Shown here in pieces: positions 35,066 through 44,881 of a DNA stretch of 64,000 bases. Source of the DNA: Endocalyx cinctus (taxonomy: Eukaryota > Ascomycota > Sordariomycetes > Amphisphaeriales > Apiosporaceae); assembly GCA_001600455.1 (NCBI GenBank), contig BCKC01000008.1:248001-312000 (forward strand), written 5' to 3'. The notes below the pieces were generated by a model. That model searched no databases, was not told the origin of the DNA, and worked only from the letters and a program-made list of their open reading frames with translations. The translations under genes and the position numbers were made by a program. The number at the start of each line of letters is the position of its first letter. The first letter of the stretch is position 1.

Positions 35066-36905
35066 TCAATCTCCCTCCCCGAGAGCATCATGCCCTTCCT
35101 TTCTACTCTCTGCAGTTTCATCACTCCCCACCTCCAACTCACCCTCAAAATCCAGTCCCCGAAACCCGTCCTGTACCGTCCAACCTTTATCGCTACCGCC
35201 GGTATTCAAGAACGCGCACGCCGCGCCCACGACCAACAGCCCCGGCGGCCTACTTCCCTCGGCCTCCACCGCCTCCACGACCCTCTCGAGCGTCGTCCTA
35301 ACGACCCTCTGATCGGGACAGCTCGCGCGTTCCACGACGGCGCAGGGCGTGTTTCCCGGCCAGAGCGCGCGTCTCCTTTCTTTCTTTGGGTCCTCTTCCT
35401 CATTTTCCAAATACGTCGTCAACTCCTTCACCAGCCCCTCGACGCGATGCAGCGCCATCAGAAACACCACCGTCCTCGTGTTGACGTATTCCGGCGGCGT
35501 CGGCGGTTTCCCCTTCTTCCCCGTCCCGGTGCAGATCAGCACCTGATCCGCCACGTCCCTCTGCGTGGGCGGGATATCGGCGAACAGCGGAGCCGACAGG
35601 GCCGAAGTGACGCCCGGTAATACGACGACGACGCGTTCGCCCAAACCCTGGTCGCGAAAGAAAGCGACCTCCTCGCCTCCGCGTCCGTACACGTACGGAT
35701 CGCCTTGTTTCAGTCTAAGCACGGTTTTGCCCTCGCGAGCGCCCGCCAGCGCTAGCTCCTGCAGCTCGCGCTGAGCGGCGTCGGCGTTCCCGGGGAACTT
35801 GCGCGCGATGCGGACTTCGGTCCGGCGCGGGATCAGGTCTAGGACCCCCGAAGGGACGAGCTTGTCCGCGAGAATGAGGTCGGCGCGCTGGATCGCTTTG
35901 TAGGTTGCTCGGGTGAGGAGGTCGGGATGGCCGGGGCCTGAGCCGGCGAGGATGATTTTTCCTAGTTTGGGTTGGGAGGACGCGGAGGGCGATGAAGTAG
36001 TAATAGTAGTAGTATTAGAGAGAGCTGATGAGTTATTATTTTCGTATGATTTTAATATCGACTCGACGTCCGAGTCCGTGACGCCCGCTAACTTCCTTAG
36101 GGGCCAGTACTCGCAGATCTGGCTAAGCCAGCGCATGCGCCTGGTTTTCGCCGCGTCCGGATCTTTCTCGGTGACGAGTTTGTTAAAGCTCGCCGACTGA
36201 TCGACCGAGTCCTCCAGGTCGTCACCTTCGCCCTCGCCCTCGCCCGCGGTCGATGGATGCTGCGACGAAAGAAGACGGTCTTCTTCTTGGATCCGTCTTC
36301 TTACGTCTCCTAACCTCTGACATGCACTTCCTAGATCCGGAGGCAGCGACGTGGCGATCTCTCTACGTATCCTCGACGCGAGCTTGCATCCCCGACCGTT
36401 CGTCGTGACACCTATTTGCAAGGGTCCGTCGACGTGGGTGGAGAGCAACGAGAAAGAACACAAATGTGGGGCATCTACTACGTTGACGGGAACGCGATGA
36501 CGCTTGCACAGGGTAGATATATGCGTGCCTTTATTTATCAATTAGATTATCAGTAAATATAATTAATGCCATTATTTAAAAGAATGGAGAAAGATGCATA
36601 CTCAACGGATCCCTCGCCCCTAAAGTAACGAAGACGGCATCGACGACGCCGTCAACATCGGTCCTACCTAGCGTGAACAGGTGTTCGTCCCTGAACGTTT
36701 CCTTCATCCACCGAACCTCGCCATCATCTACGCGCTTCTTCAGCGCGTAATGGAGATCTTCCGTTTCGGGAGTGATCAGAATAGGTGATGCGCCTGCGTT
36801 TAGGGATTGCCCGCATCGCGAGGAGGCGAGAGGGTTTGCGCCTACGACCAGGTGAACATGAGACCTAGCGTCCGTAGCTGTGAGTAGGGAAGTTTGAATA
36901 GCCAT
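35066..36905 (-). CDS. MET1: Siroheme synthesis enzyme, MET1-type uroporphyrinogen-III C-methyltransferase
   Basis: Methylates uroporphyrinogen III at C2 and C7 using S-adenosylmethionine to give precorrin-2, the precursor of siroheme for sulfite and nitrite reductase. Minus-strand exons 36905..36602 and 36528..35066 give 588 residues. The N-terminal part (about 1-200) is a Met8/CysG-like NAD-binding domain, with VGANPLASSRC in place of a classical Gly-rich loop and the RHRVPVNVVDAPHLCSF and DGPLQIGVTTNGRGCKLA blocks. After a Ser-rich linker comes the tetrapyrrole methyltransferase domain: ILAGSGPGHPDLLTRATYKAI, ADLILADKLV, RLKQGDPYVYGRGGEE and VLPGVTSALSAP. This fused layout is usual for filamentous fungi. 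The intron between DPL and STHIS has donor GTATGC and phase 1. The acidic C-terminal tail is not conserved to my knowledge. Confidence 0.92.
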
Positions 36906-37688
36906 TTTCCCTACTCTCTCTTGCTCTCTGTCTCTTTTTCTGTCTCCTTTCTCCCTCTTCTCGATAGATATTCAGAGTTTGAAAATTTCTTTTTTTTTTT
37001 TTCCCACCATCCAATGAATACGACGTGGGGGTGAAGCTCCAATCAAAGAGGGGCAAATTATGAAAATGCCGCTTGAGATAGAGGAATGAGTTTAACAGAA
37101 TAAAAAAAGGTTGGTTAGCTATAGGGAAGGTTTATAACCAAAAATAAATGAATAAAATAAAAGATAGAGGTCTTATTAATCCAAACCATAATCACGACAT
37201 CTCCCCGGAAATAGACAAAATTCGACGTTAGCCATGAAGTCTTCGTCTGGTCGCACAAATGAAATAAATGGACTGTAAAATTTCCAGCTTACGGAGAAAG
37301 AATCGCATCGCATTAAAAAAACCAAATCTGACGCAATTGCGCTGAGATTTAAGTAACCAATCAAAAGCGAGGATTTGGTCAGATTATTTCTAACTGCGGT
37401 AAATCCATTTCCGCTGACGGCTATCGGTCGCTGACCTGTCGGAGCCTATCAGCGCTTCTCCGCCGGTTTAGGGTACCCTAATTAGCTGCCTAGGTTAGTG
37501 AGTGAACTTACCAGCGGATGCCGGACTCGACTCCAAATAATCTTCATTCACGAATATCAATAATTTACACTTTTCATCCGATTCTTTTTGACATATACAA
37601 CGAAATATTACAATACTTGTAAGAAACAGACGCATAATATATACCGATACGAGAGATTGTAACGTCGGATAGCTCTCAAATGACTAAC
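36906..37688. other. Intergenic between MET1-type gene and deaminase fusion gene
   Basis: Promoter of the gene to the left, with a strongly pyrimidine-rich stretch (36912-36960 on the plus strand), and 3' flank of the gene to the right. No other gene is seen. Confidence 0.5.
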
Positions 37689-40127
37689 CTAGTCCGATAA
37701 TTCGAGAGGTCTGGGTCCTTCAATCTTGCTTTTCCCCTTCTTCTCTTGCTTCTTTTTCTCCTTTTTTTCTCGCTTCTTCTCTCTCTTCTGTCTACCTCTC
37801 ATTTTATATTCAAAAATCGCCCTCTTTTTCCACTCGCTTTTGATTTCTCCTCCCTTTTGCTCTTCTCCCCCTTCTGCACCGTCACTTTCTCTCCTTTCCT
37901 GTTCTCCTTCCTCTTGAATCGTGTCCAGAAACAAAAGACTCTGAATAGCAACCCCACCGAAACTACTTTTTAACAGCTTTCTCCCCTCGTAAGGCAGAAA
38001 TTCAGCCACGACTAAAACTTTGACCTTTTTGCGTTTGATCCCCACTCCATTCACCAGTAGTCGTAGCACCGCCTCGAGAGTCTTTCCCGTCGCAAGTATA
38101 TCAGCTATAACGACTACCGAATCATTCCGGGATAATCGATCACGCTGTAATGCGATTTTCTTTTCGTTTTCCGTCTCGCTATGCTCAGACGCTGACAGAT
38201 CTCGTGGCCACAATTTTGTTGGCCGCAATTTTGTTACCGAAACGGTAGGTGGTAGTAATTTTCCTTCTTCTCGAATCAGTACTAGGGGAACATCGACCTG
38301 TAGTGCTAGCGCCGACGAAAAGACCAAACTACTTGTCTCGTAGGATACCACCGCGGATATTGCGGTCCAATCACCGATAAATTGTCGTTTCAATAGAGAC
38401 GTGCATAGAGATAGCCCACCGGGCTGCTGTGAAATATCGAGCACGCGGCCAAAGTCAATATCTGCGAGCGGAAAGTTGGGTATAGCGCCTATTAAGTTGG
38501 CTAGCCGTTGGAGATCCGCGTCGTCGTTGTCACCAGTTTCGTCGGGATCCTCGACGCTGTGCGTTCTTTCGGGTTCACCGCTGTTACTAGGACCCGCGAT
38601 GCTCTCTGTGCAATCGTGAGATATGATAAGTCTACTATCTGAAAATGTGGTGACTCACCAAGACTCAGGATTCTAGGATATCTAGCTGCTGATGGTGGTA
38701 TAATTTTCTTTATAGGACTGGGGGCGATGATACTGGAACTGATGCCCGTCGTTGAGTCGGGATGAGGGCGACAGGGTCGACACTTGCGTTTAATCTGGTC
38801 CAGCAAATCATCCCGTATCGTTTGAATCATTTTATTCAAAACGTCACGTTGCTGTGTATAATCCGGATCCCCTTGACCCAATGGTAATGCACGCAGACCC
38901 CACCTCAGATACACCTTATAACTAGATTGCGGTTCGATGCACCTAGAAGGATGGTTTCGCATATATAAATGGCAGCAATAGCACGCAGGCTTGCTGCACC
39001 CGATGTAGCGAGTATCCTGGAAGTACCGAAGCTTTTGCGAGAAGAAATGCTCCAGGACTTGTATCTCGGCATGCACCAGCTGCTTACAATTCATGTCCTG
39101 GTATTGTCTATTCACACGTAGCTGTACGTCACACTTCTCGTCCATCGTCCTCAAATGATCTTCGTATTCACTCAATTTCGGGTCTTGCTCCGGTAAAAAA
39201 CCTCTCAAGATACCAAGGATATCTTTTCGTTCGGTTGATTCAGTCTCCGAGAGATAGAAACTAATCATATGTTCGACTGGTTGGACGTCAAACTGACCGA
39301 CGACGAATTGCATGTTAGGGGATTCCGAAAAGTCTTCAAGAACTTGGTTTGGGGCTTTGATGTGATGGGCCAAACGTCCTAAACGATGTCGGACAGCCGC
39401 GGATGCGACGGCTAACCTGTTCGGTGGGATATTTTCGTCACTTTCGCATTTACCGAATCTCAACCTCCGCGTCATGTCACAGTGCCTATTTGTGTATGCG
39501 AGATGACATAACTCGGACGAATCGACTTTGAGATGGCTTCGTAACCAAGTCACAAACTCGACATCTACACGATTAGCATATGCAGGGCTTCGGCGCGAGT
39601 GAATATTACCAACCATCGCGGCTTTCTTCGGGAAATAAGCGTAAGTAAGTCGAAATCTCCTTTTCGAGTAACTTTTTCTCCTGATTGATCCGCTGCTTTG
39701 CGTGCTCCATGCAGCTGACGACAAAGTTTTTGGCTGCTTTCTCACGCGATGCTCCTTCTAGGGCAGTGATATTGGCCACTTCCCGAAGAGTAGATCGTAA
39801 GAAATCAGCGTTCTTGATACTGCTCTTCGTATCGTTGGATGCTACCCAGAAGATGTACGAGTTCGGTCCATCCTCGAGGCCAATGGCGGTGGTAGTCGAG
39901 CCACCCTTTTCGTAGTCACACAGGTATGCGAGGTTGTCCAGGATCCGGTATAGAACTTTGTCTTGCCACGGACGGCTATGAACCCCTCTTGTCTGTCCGA
40001 GAACTCTTAAAAGCACCAGAGGTTCGTAAAAGCGTTTCCAAAGTTTCGGGTATTCATCTTGATGTGTTTGACCGACTACTTCTGTAGCGGAAACTGATTG
40101 CTGTGGCGCTTCTGGTTTATTTTCCAT
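37689..40127 (-). CDS. OTT_1508-type deaminase fused to a phosphoribosyltransferase-like domain
   Basis: Minus-strand exons 40127..39614, 39564..38659 and 38605..37689 give 778 residues. Residues about 1-330 are helical and conserved-looking but unassigned (DNLAYLCDYEKGG, AVRHRLGRLAHHI). The deaminase core shows His336-Ala-Glu338 (LVHAEIQVLEHF) and the zinc cysteines C361, C366 and C369 in IGCSKPACYCCHLYM, the signature of the OTT_1508-like cytidine-deaminase superfamily branch. From about residue 500 a type I phosphoribosyltransferase fold follows, with APRT-like ALALQVDVPLVLIREEGKLL and the PRPP loop VVVIADILATGKT at about 637-649. In that loop the first of the two usual acidic residues is Ala. 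The protein ends in a Lys/Glu-rich tail. Intron 1 uses the less common donor GTTGGT; intron 2 (GTGAGT) joins the two domains in frame, so the fusion depends on that 53-nt intron. Substrate and role are unknown. Confidence 0.8.
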
Positions 40128-41473
40128 GTTATAAAGATGTCTATATATGTGGCTAGAGGGAATTCAGAAATTTTTTATGTCTGGATGACACTGCGTCAAA
40201 ACTGTGATTCAAACGAAATGTTCTTTTCTTGCTAATTAGCTACTCTTAAGAAGGTGTACGGCATGGTTTCAAAGGGTGAAGCGAGGCAATATGATGACAA
40301 TCAGCATGGATAAAAGCTACGAAAGGAGGGGAAAGATAGGAGAAAAGCGACAGATGGGGATGTTCAGAACCTGTCGGGCAGGTATTGACGTCGAACTCGG
40401 GCATATCTACGTGAGTCGTGGTCAGTGTTTCGCGTAAAGATGACGCTCTCGAAGTCTAAAAGGGCAGATGATGATATGTAGTTTGGTACCGGCACAATGT
40501 TGTTTTTTTGGAACGCACCAAGCTACTTCATTATTAAAGCAGCCTTCTACTGTAAACATTATGCTATTGTTCAACGCCGCATGGAATTAAAAAGAGTTTA
40601 TATTGCACGCGTACACACTATTTATAGCGTTAAGTTGGGATTTGAATGTAGCGAAGCCATTAACTTCTACTATTAAGGACAGAGAAAAGAAAAAAGTGAG
40701 TTGAGGAAGGGTGGGTGGTTTATTTCTTGGCTAAAATACTCAAAAGTACGTCGAGGGGCACTAGAAAAAACAAACCTCTTTTAAGTAATATTCACTAAAC
40801 ACATATATACTTGTTAATTCAATACGTGATGAAAAATTAAACATCTCCTATTCTCGAATACGTCAGTACCGATCTACAGTAGCAGAGTAGGTATGGATAT
40901 CAGCATCAGAGATACGGATACTGTTCAACATATCTGCACGCGCTTCTGGCTACACAATTCTTGCCATTAATATCTTGTAGTAGATATACAAGACTTACGT
41001 GATTTAATATGCATTATTTTTTGAGTGCCCCCTAATACTTGGCACCTCATATTTTGACCGACGTCTCCAGAGCAGTAATTATATAATCCTTAATCCTATT
41101 AATCTGACGATATTCAACTGCCACCAGGTCTTTACGTTTTGATAAACACCTTGTCGCCACTGCTTCCACTGTTCTACTTGTATTAAGCAGTCTATATACC
41201 CTGCTAGAATAGGCATGGCATGGTGTAGGTTGTTGGTGGCTTCCCAAAAAGTAAAAGAAAGATGCGGACGAGGTTAATTAAAAAAGAAAAGTCTGTAAAG
41301 ATGCTCGAAAAAGATGTAAAAATAAATTCTCTACAATCTGCACTCTATGCTATAATTAATCGCACTCTATATTTCCCTATAAGTATCCCTTCATTCTTTA
41401 TATCAATCTTGGCTGTATTATTGGTAGGCAGTTAATATAGCTTATATTGTTGTTCATTTATCATCTTCGAAAT
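40128..41473. promoter_or_regulatory. Divergent intergenic region, deaminase fusion / RBR ligase
   Basis: The two flanking genes are head to head 1.35 kb apart. Short frames (for example 41047-41247 minus) have no recognisable content. A CTTTATAAC sequence on the minus strand abuts the deaminase start; regulatory sites cannot be named. Confidence 0.45.
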
Positions 41474-42511
41474 ATGGACGCCTCGGCTTTAGCAGCGAGG
41501 GAACTAGAAGACTATCTTCTCGCCATCCAAATCCTACGAGACGATGTAGAGAACACGATAGCAGCCATCGTCGGAAAAGGCAAGAGACGCGTTGGTTCCG
41601 AGACAGATGCCGAGATTGCGTTGAGATTATTTCTTGGAGAGTTATTAGAAGCCCAAGTGTCCACCGACCTTACGACAAAGACCAGGAGAATTCAGCAAGC
41701 GACCCAGTCAGAACCCAAGCTCCCCTCAAAGACGCGAGAAACGGTGCAAGTCGTAGTACACTATGGGTCGCCATATACTAGAGACGAAATAGGGAGTCCT
41801 ACGTCAGATAGCGTACGCCTATTCCAAGACGTATTACGAGAAGAGGAGTGTGTTTCTTGCGAGGAGCAAGTAAGCAAACCCGACCTTGTGCGGCTACCTT
41901 GTCGTCATATATATTGCCGAAAATGTTTCAACGCACATTTTTGGATTGCTTCGACGGATGTAGGGCGATTTCCACCTCGTTGCTGCGAAGCACATATACC
42001 CTTTTCCGATTATGAACATTTACTAGATGAAGCGACGGCCCGGCGCTTTCAAACGACGCGCGAAGAGTTCTATACGCGTCGTCGAGTCTATTGTCACGAT
42101 ATTGGCTGTGCTTCGTTCATCCCACCCTCGAACTACGTCGACGACGTAGCTACTTGCGACCGCTGCAATTCTCGTACGTGCATGAAATGCCGCAAGGCCT
42201 TTCATACCGGGGACTGTCCCGAGGATGATGAAGAAGTCCGAATGCTTCACGATCTGGCTGAAAGACAAAATTGGATCAAGTGTCCGGGCTGTGGGAGATT
42301 AATAGAAAAAGCCGGAGGGTGTAACCATATTACGCAAGTCTTCATCAATAACTCTACCAACGTTAGGAACAAAGCTAACTTACCCCTAACCACTAGCTGT
42401 CGTTGCGGTTCTCAATTTTGCTATCTATGTACCCGCCCATGGAAGTCATGTCATTGCGATGATGGATACAGTGAAATTGCAGACGTGGATATCACTCAAG
42501 GGGATTTTTGA
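41474..42511 (+). CDS. RBR-type (RING1-IBR-RING2) E3 ubiquitin ligase
   Basis: Ubiquitin ligase that transfers ubiquitin through a cysteine thioester in RING2. Spliced CDS join(41474..42333,42397..42511) gives 324 residues. RING1 starts at CVSCEEQ (about residue 128), with LPCRHIYCRKCF following; the IBR has YCHDIGCASF and CDRCNSRTCMKC; RING2 reads IKCPGCGRLIEKAGGCNHIT then CRCGSQFCYLCTRPW. The Cys of GGCNH is the position of the catalytic residue in the family. The last intron begins with GC instead of GT (GCAAGT at 42334, acceptor CTAG at 42396), is 63 nt long and has no in-frame stop; removing it joins NHIT to CRCG exactly as the family requires. The start is the first ATG in frame. The N-terminal helical part is unassigned. 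Such single RBR proteins are very numerous in Pezizomycotina. Confidence 0.9.
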   Translation: MDASALAARELEDYLLAIQILRDDVENTIAAIVGKGKRRVGSETDAEIALRLFLGELLEAQVSTDLTTKTRRIQQATQSEPKLPSKTRETVQVVVHYGSPYTRDEIGSPTSDSVRLFQDVLREEECVSCEEQVSKPDLVRLPCRHIYCRKCFNAHFWIASTDVGRFPPRCCEAHIPFSDYEHLLDEATARRFQTTREEFYTRRRVYCHDIGCASFIPPSNYVDDVATCDRCNSRTCMKCRKAFHTGDCPEDDEEVRMLHDLAERQNWIKCPGCGRLIEKAGGCNHITQVFINNSTNVRNKANLPLTTSCRCGSQFCYLCTRPWKSCHCDDGYSEIADVDITQGDF

Positions 42512-42880
42512 GTGTCCGATCTGTAGAGGTATGCACTGATCTCGTTTCCCTTGACGTTAGAAGCGAAAAGATTATTAATATAAGCACTTCATGGCGATAT
42601 GAAACTGGTTTCATAGACTAACAGCTTTGTCGAATGACCCCGAAGTGCCCAATATATAATACTCAAAAGCGAAACACGTTTGAGAAAACCTAGCTTAGCG
42701 GAGCAAAGTTAGATAGTGAGCGCAACTTGGTTATAACAGCAATTGAATAATAAAAAGCGTAAATAAATAAGTAGTTAGAAATAATACGTGGCTTAATAAC
42801 TCTCATTTTACGAAAAACTTGATTTACCAGCCGGTTAGAAACCGATATGACTCGAGCCCTTATTTTGAACCATAATATAA
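42512..42880. other. Intergenic between convergent genes
   Basis: AT-rich 3' flanks of the RBR gene and the tyrosinase gene; nothing else is seen. Confidence 0.55.
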
Positions 42881-44130
42881 TTACACGTAGTAATAACAAT
42901 AAACGCCCGCCATCGGATCTGCAACCTCCTCGAGTGTAATATTCGCGCTCAAAGGTCCAAAAGCGATCTCGGTATTGTTGTTCACCTCGGGAGTATACCC
43001 GACCGGGTTCTGGTACGTGCTCGTCCCGTTATACGAGAATGTTCTGCTTTCGGGGTCGGCAGCTTGCCACATGGTCCACAGCCTGTCGATTTGCGCGTGA
43101 TGCGGGAAGAAAGCTGGATCCTATTGTTGTTTATGGTAAGTTTCCATAAGCATGGGATTGGCTGGATAGGATAGCCATATATGTGAATAGCACGCAATAA
43201 AGAGGGAAAAAAAAGACACTTACCTGAGGACTTCCAAAGAAATCATTCATCACCCCACTGACGGATAAGTGACCTCCTTGATGGATTCGCGTTACGAGGT
43301 CCTGGAATTCAGTAATGTTCTCAGCATTTAAGAGTGTCTCGATTTTGCTGGCGCTATCAAGCGTCCTGAGAGCCAAGTCGTTCAAATTACGTCTCAGGCA
43401 CCGCGGGTTAGGCTGTGCCCAATCCGCAGGTAGACCGGTTTTGATGTACTGGCGGCTGTAGGGACCGAAAGTGATGGTGAGATTGGAGAAGGGTCCGTCA
43501 ACTGGAAAATTCGTAAAATTGATTAGAATTAATTGAACCGTCCGAAGAATGGTTTAAAATGGACAAACCAAACTCACCTACGCAACCACCTCCGAGACCC
43601 TCGGGTATCATCAGTTCATCCAAAAACATCTTGACCTCTTCCTCTAAATCTGAGTTCTTCTCCGCATCACTCAGGGACCCCACTCCATCACCACCCAGCG
43701 AAGTATCGCTCCCGTCGAACAGGGTACTCTCGGCTAGCGGCTCATCGGCGTACTTCGTGTAATCCCAGTACGGCAGGCCCATCCCCGCTGGGTAGCCGCA
43801 CTTCTCGTGCAGCTGGGTCTCCATGAGGTGCAGGAAATGGCGGTGCCACGAGAGGAAGACGCCGCTGATGTGGACCGAGGTCGCGACCGAGGCGTGCACC
43901 GCCGTGAAGTCGGCGTACGCCGAGTTGGCCGCGGGGACTTCGCCCGCTGGGTACGTCGACGGCTGGTCGAGTAGGCATTGCATCGAGGTGATGAAGGATC
44001 GGCGCTCGCTGGCGCTGAGATCGGACCATTCTCGACGTGGTAGCGCGGTTTCTTGAGTGCACCCCGAAGCAGAGACCGCGGAAGAGGCAATTTGGAGGCC
44101 GATGGTGGCCAGGGCGAGGATCGTGCGCAT
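42881..44130 (-). CDS. Tyrosinase-type copper oxidase
   Basis: Type 3 copper enzyme that oxidises phenols to catechols or quinones; in fungal clusters such enzymes also couple or modify aromatic intermediates. Minus-strand exons 44130..43578, 43501..43224 and 43120..42881 give 356 residues, short for a fungal tyrosinase and typical of the small secreted group lacking the C-terminal lid. A signal peptide covers about residues 1-20. The CuA site is seen as VHISGVFLSWHRHFLHLME, with GLPYWDYTKYADEP after it; CuB is HQGGHLS in exon 2 and DPAFFPHHAQIDRLW in exon 3, so a correct splice is needed to complete it. Introns have donors GTGAGT and GTAAGT. It lies 0.75 kb downstream of the PKS on the same strand, and so may belong to the cluster, although the predicted secretion argues for caution. 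Confidence 0.92.
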
Positions 44131-44881
44131 TTTGACTTGGGTCTGATAAAGAAGAGCTGGAGTTATTGGATTATGGGTTCTTGTGATTAGGTTCTAGTCT
44201 GGCGAATTACCGGTGTGTAGTGGTCCATGAAACGAAATGACTCCAGGAGAGCGTCGCCATTCTTATTTATACTCAGTCGTACCGTAAAATTGACTTATTA
44301 TAGATAGAATTGTCGTCACTGCTTTTCACTATGCCCATTTGTCGCTGAACGGCGTTCTCAGTCCTCCGTGAGCCGTTTCCATTTTAAACAGACAAGTCCT
44401 AAATTATGTGCTTATGATGGGCTTGGCTTCGCACGTCGGTCTGACTTTTTATAAAGTCCTACCTATGAACTATAGAATCATACGCGTCTATAGATATATA
44501 TGGATTTCAGCTGAACGAAATGAATTGAGGTTTGCCTTTGAGGCTTGATCTTACGCCAAGCCAATCACTGAATATGGTTTAGTGTACGAATAACATATAC
44601 CAAAAGCCTACGGTCAACGCTGCTCAGCTTGAATCCAGATCAGTAGTGATCGTCAGTTTAAAGGGGTAAAAAAAGTCTTCTTGGTAATTATAAGCTGATT
44701 CAGAGCGGCCGCGAACGAGCCCGAACCCGAAACCGAGCCTGAAAAACACTTTAGAAATCCATATCTTGTTTATTTTGAATTACTATCCTAATATCGGTAA
44801 CTAAGAGAAAAATACTGTATGGAGACGTAACCATTTCTTTCATTAAAATTTCTAGTAAAATAGTTATTTAGCAATTGCAGA
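44131..44881. other. Intergenic, tyrosinase promoter and PKS 3' end
   Basis: No gene is supported. I looked for the CCG-N8-CGG element found elsewhere in the cluster and did not see it here. Confidence 0.55.
44264..44271 (-). promoter_or_regulatory. TATA box candidate for tyrosinase gene
   Basis: On the minus strand the sequence reads TATAAATA, about 135 bases upstream of the start codon at 44130. Confidence 0.6.
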
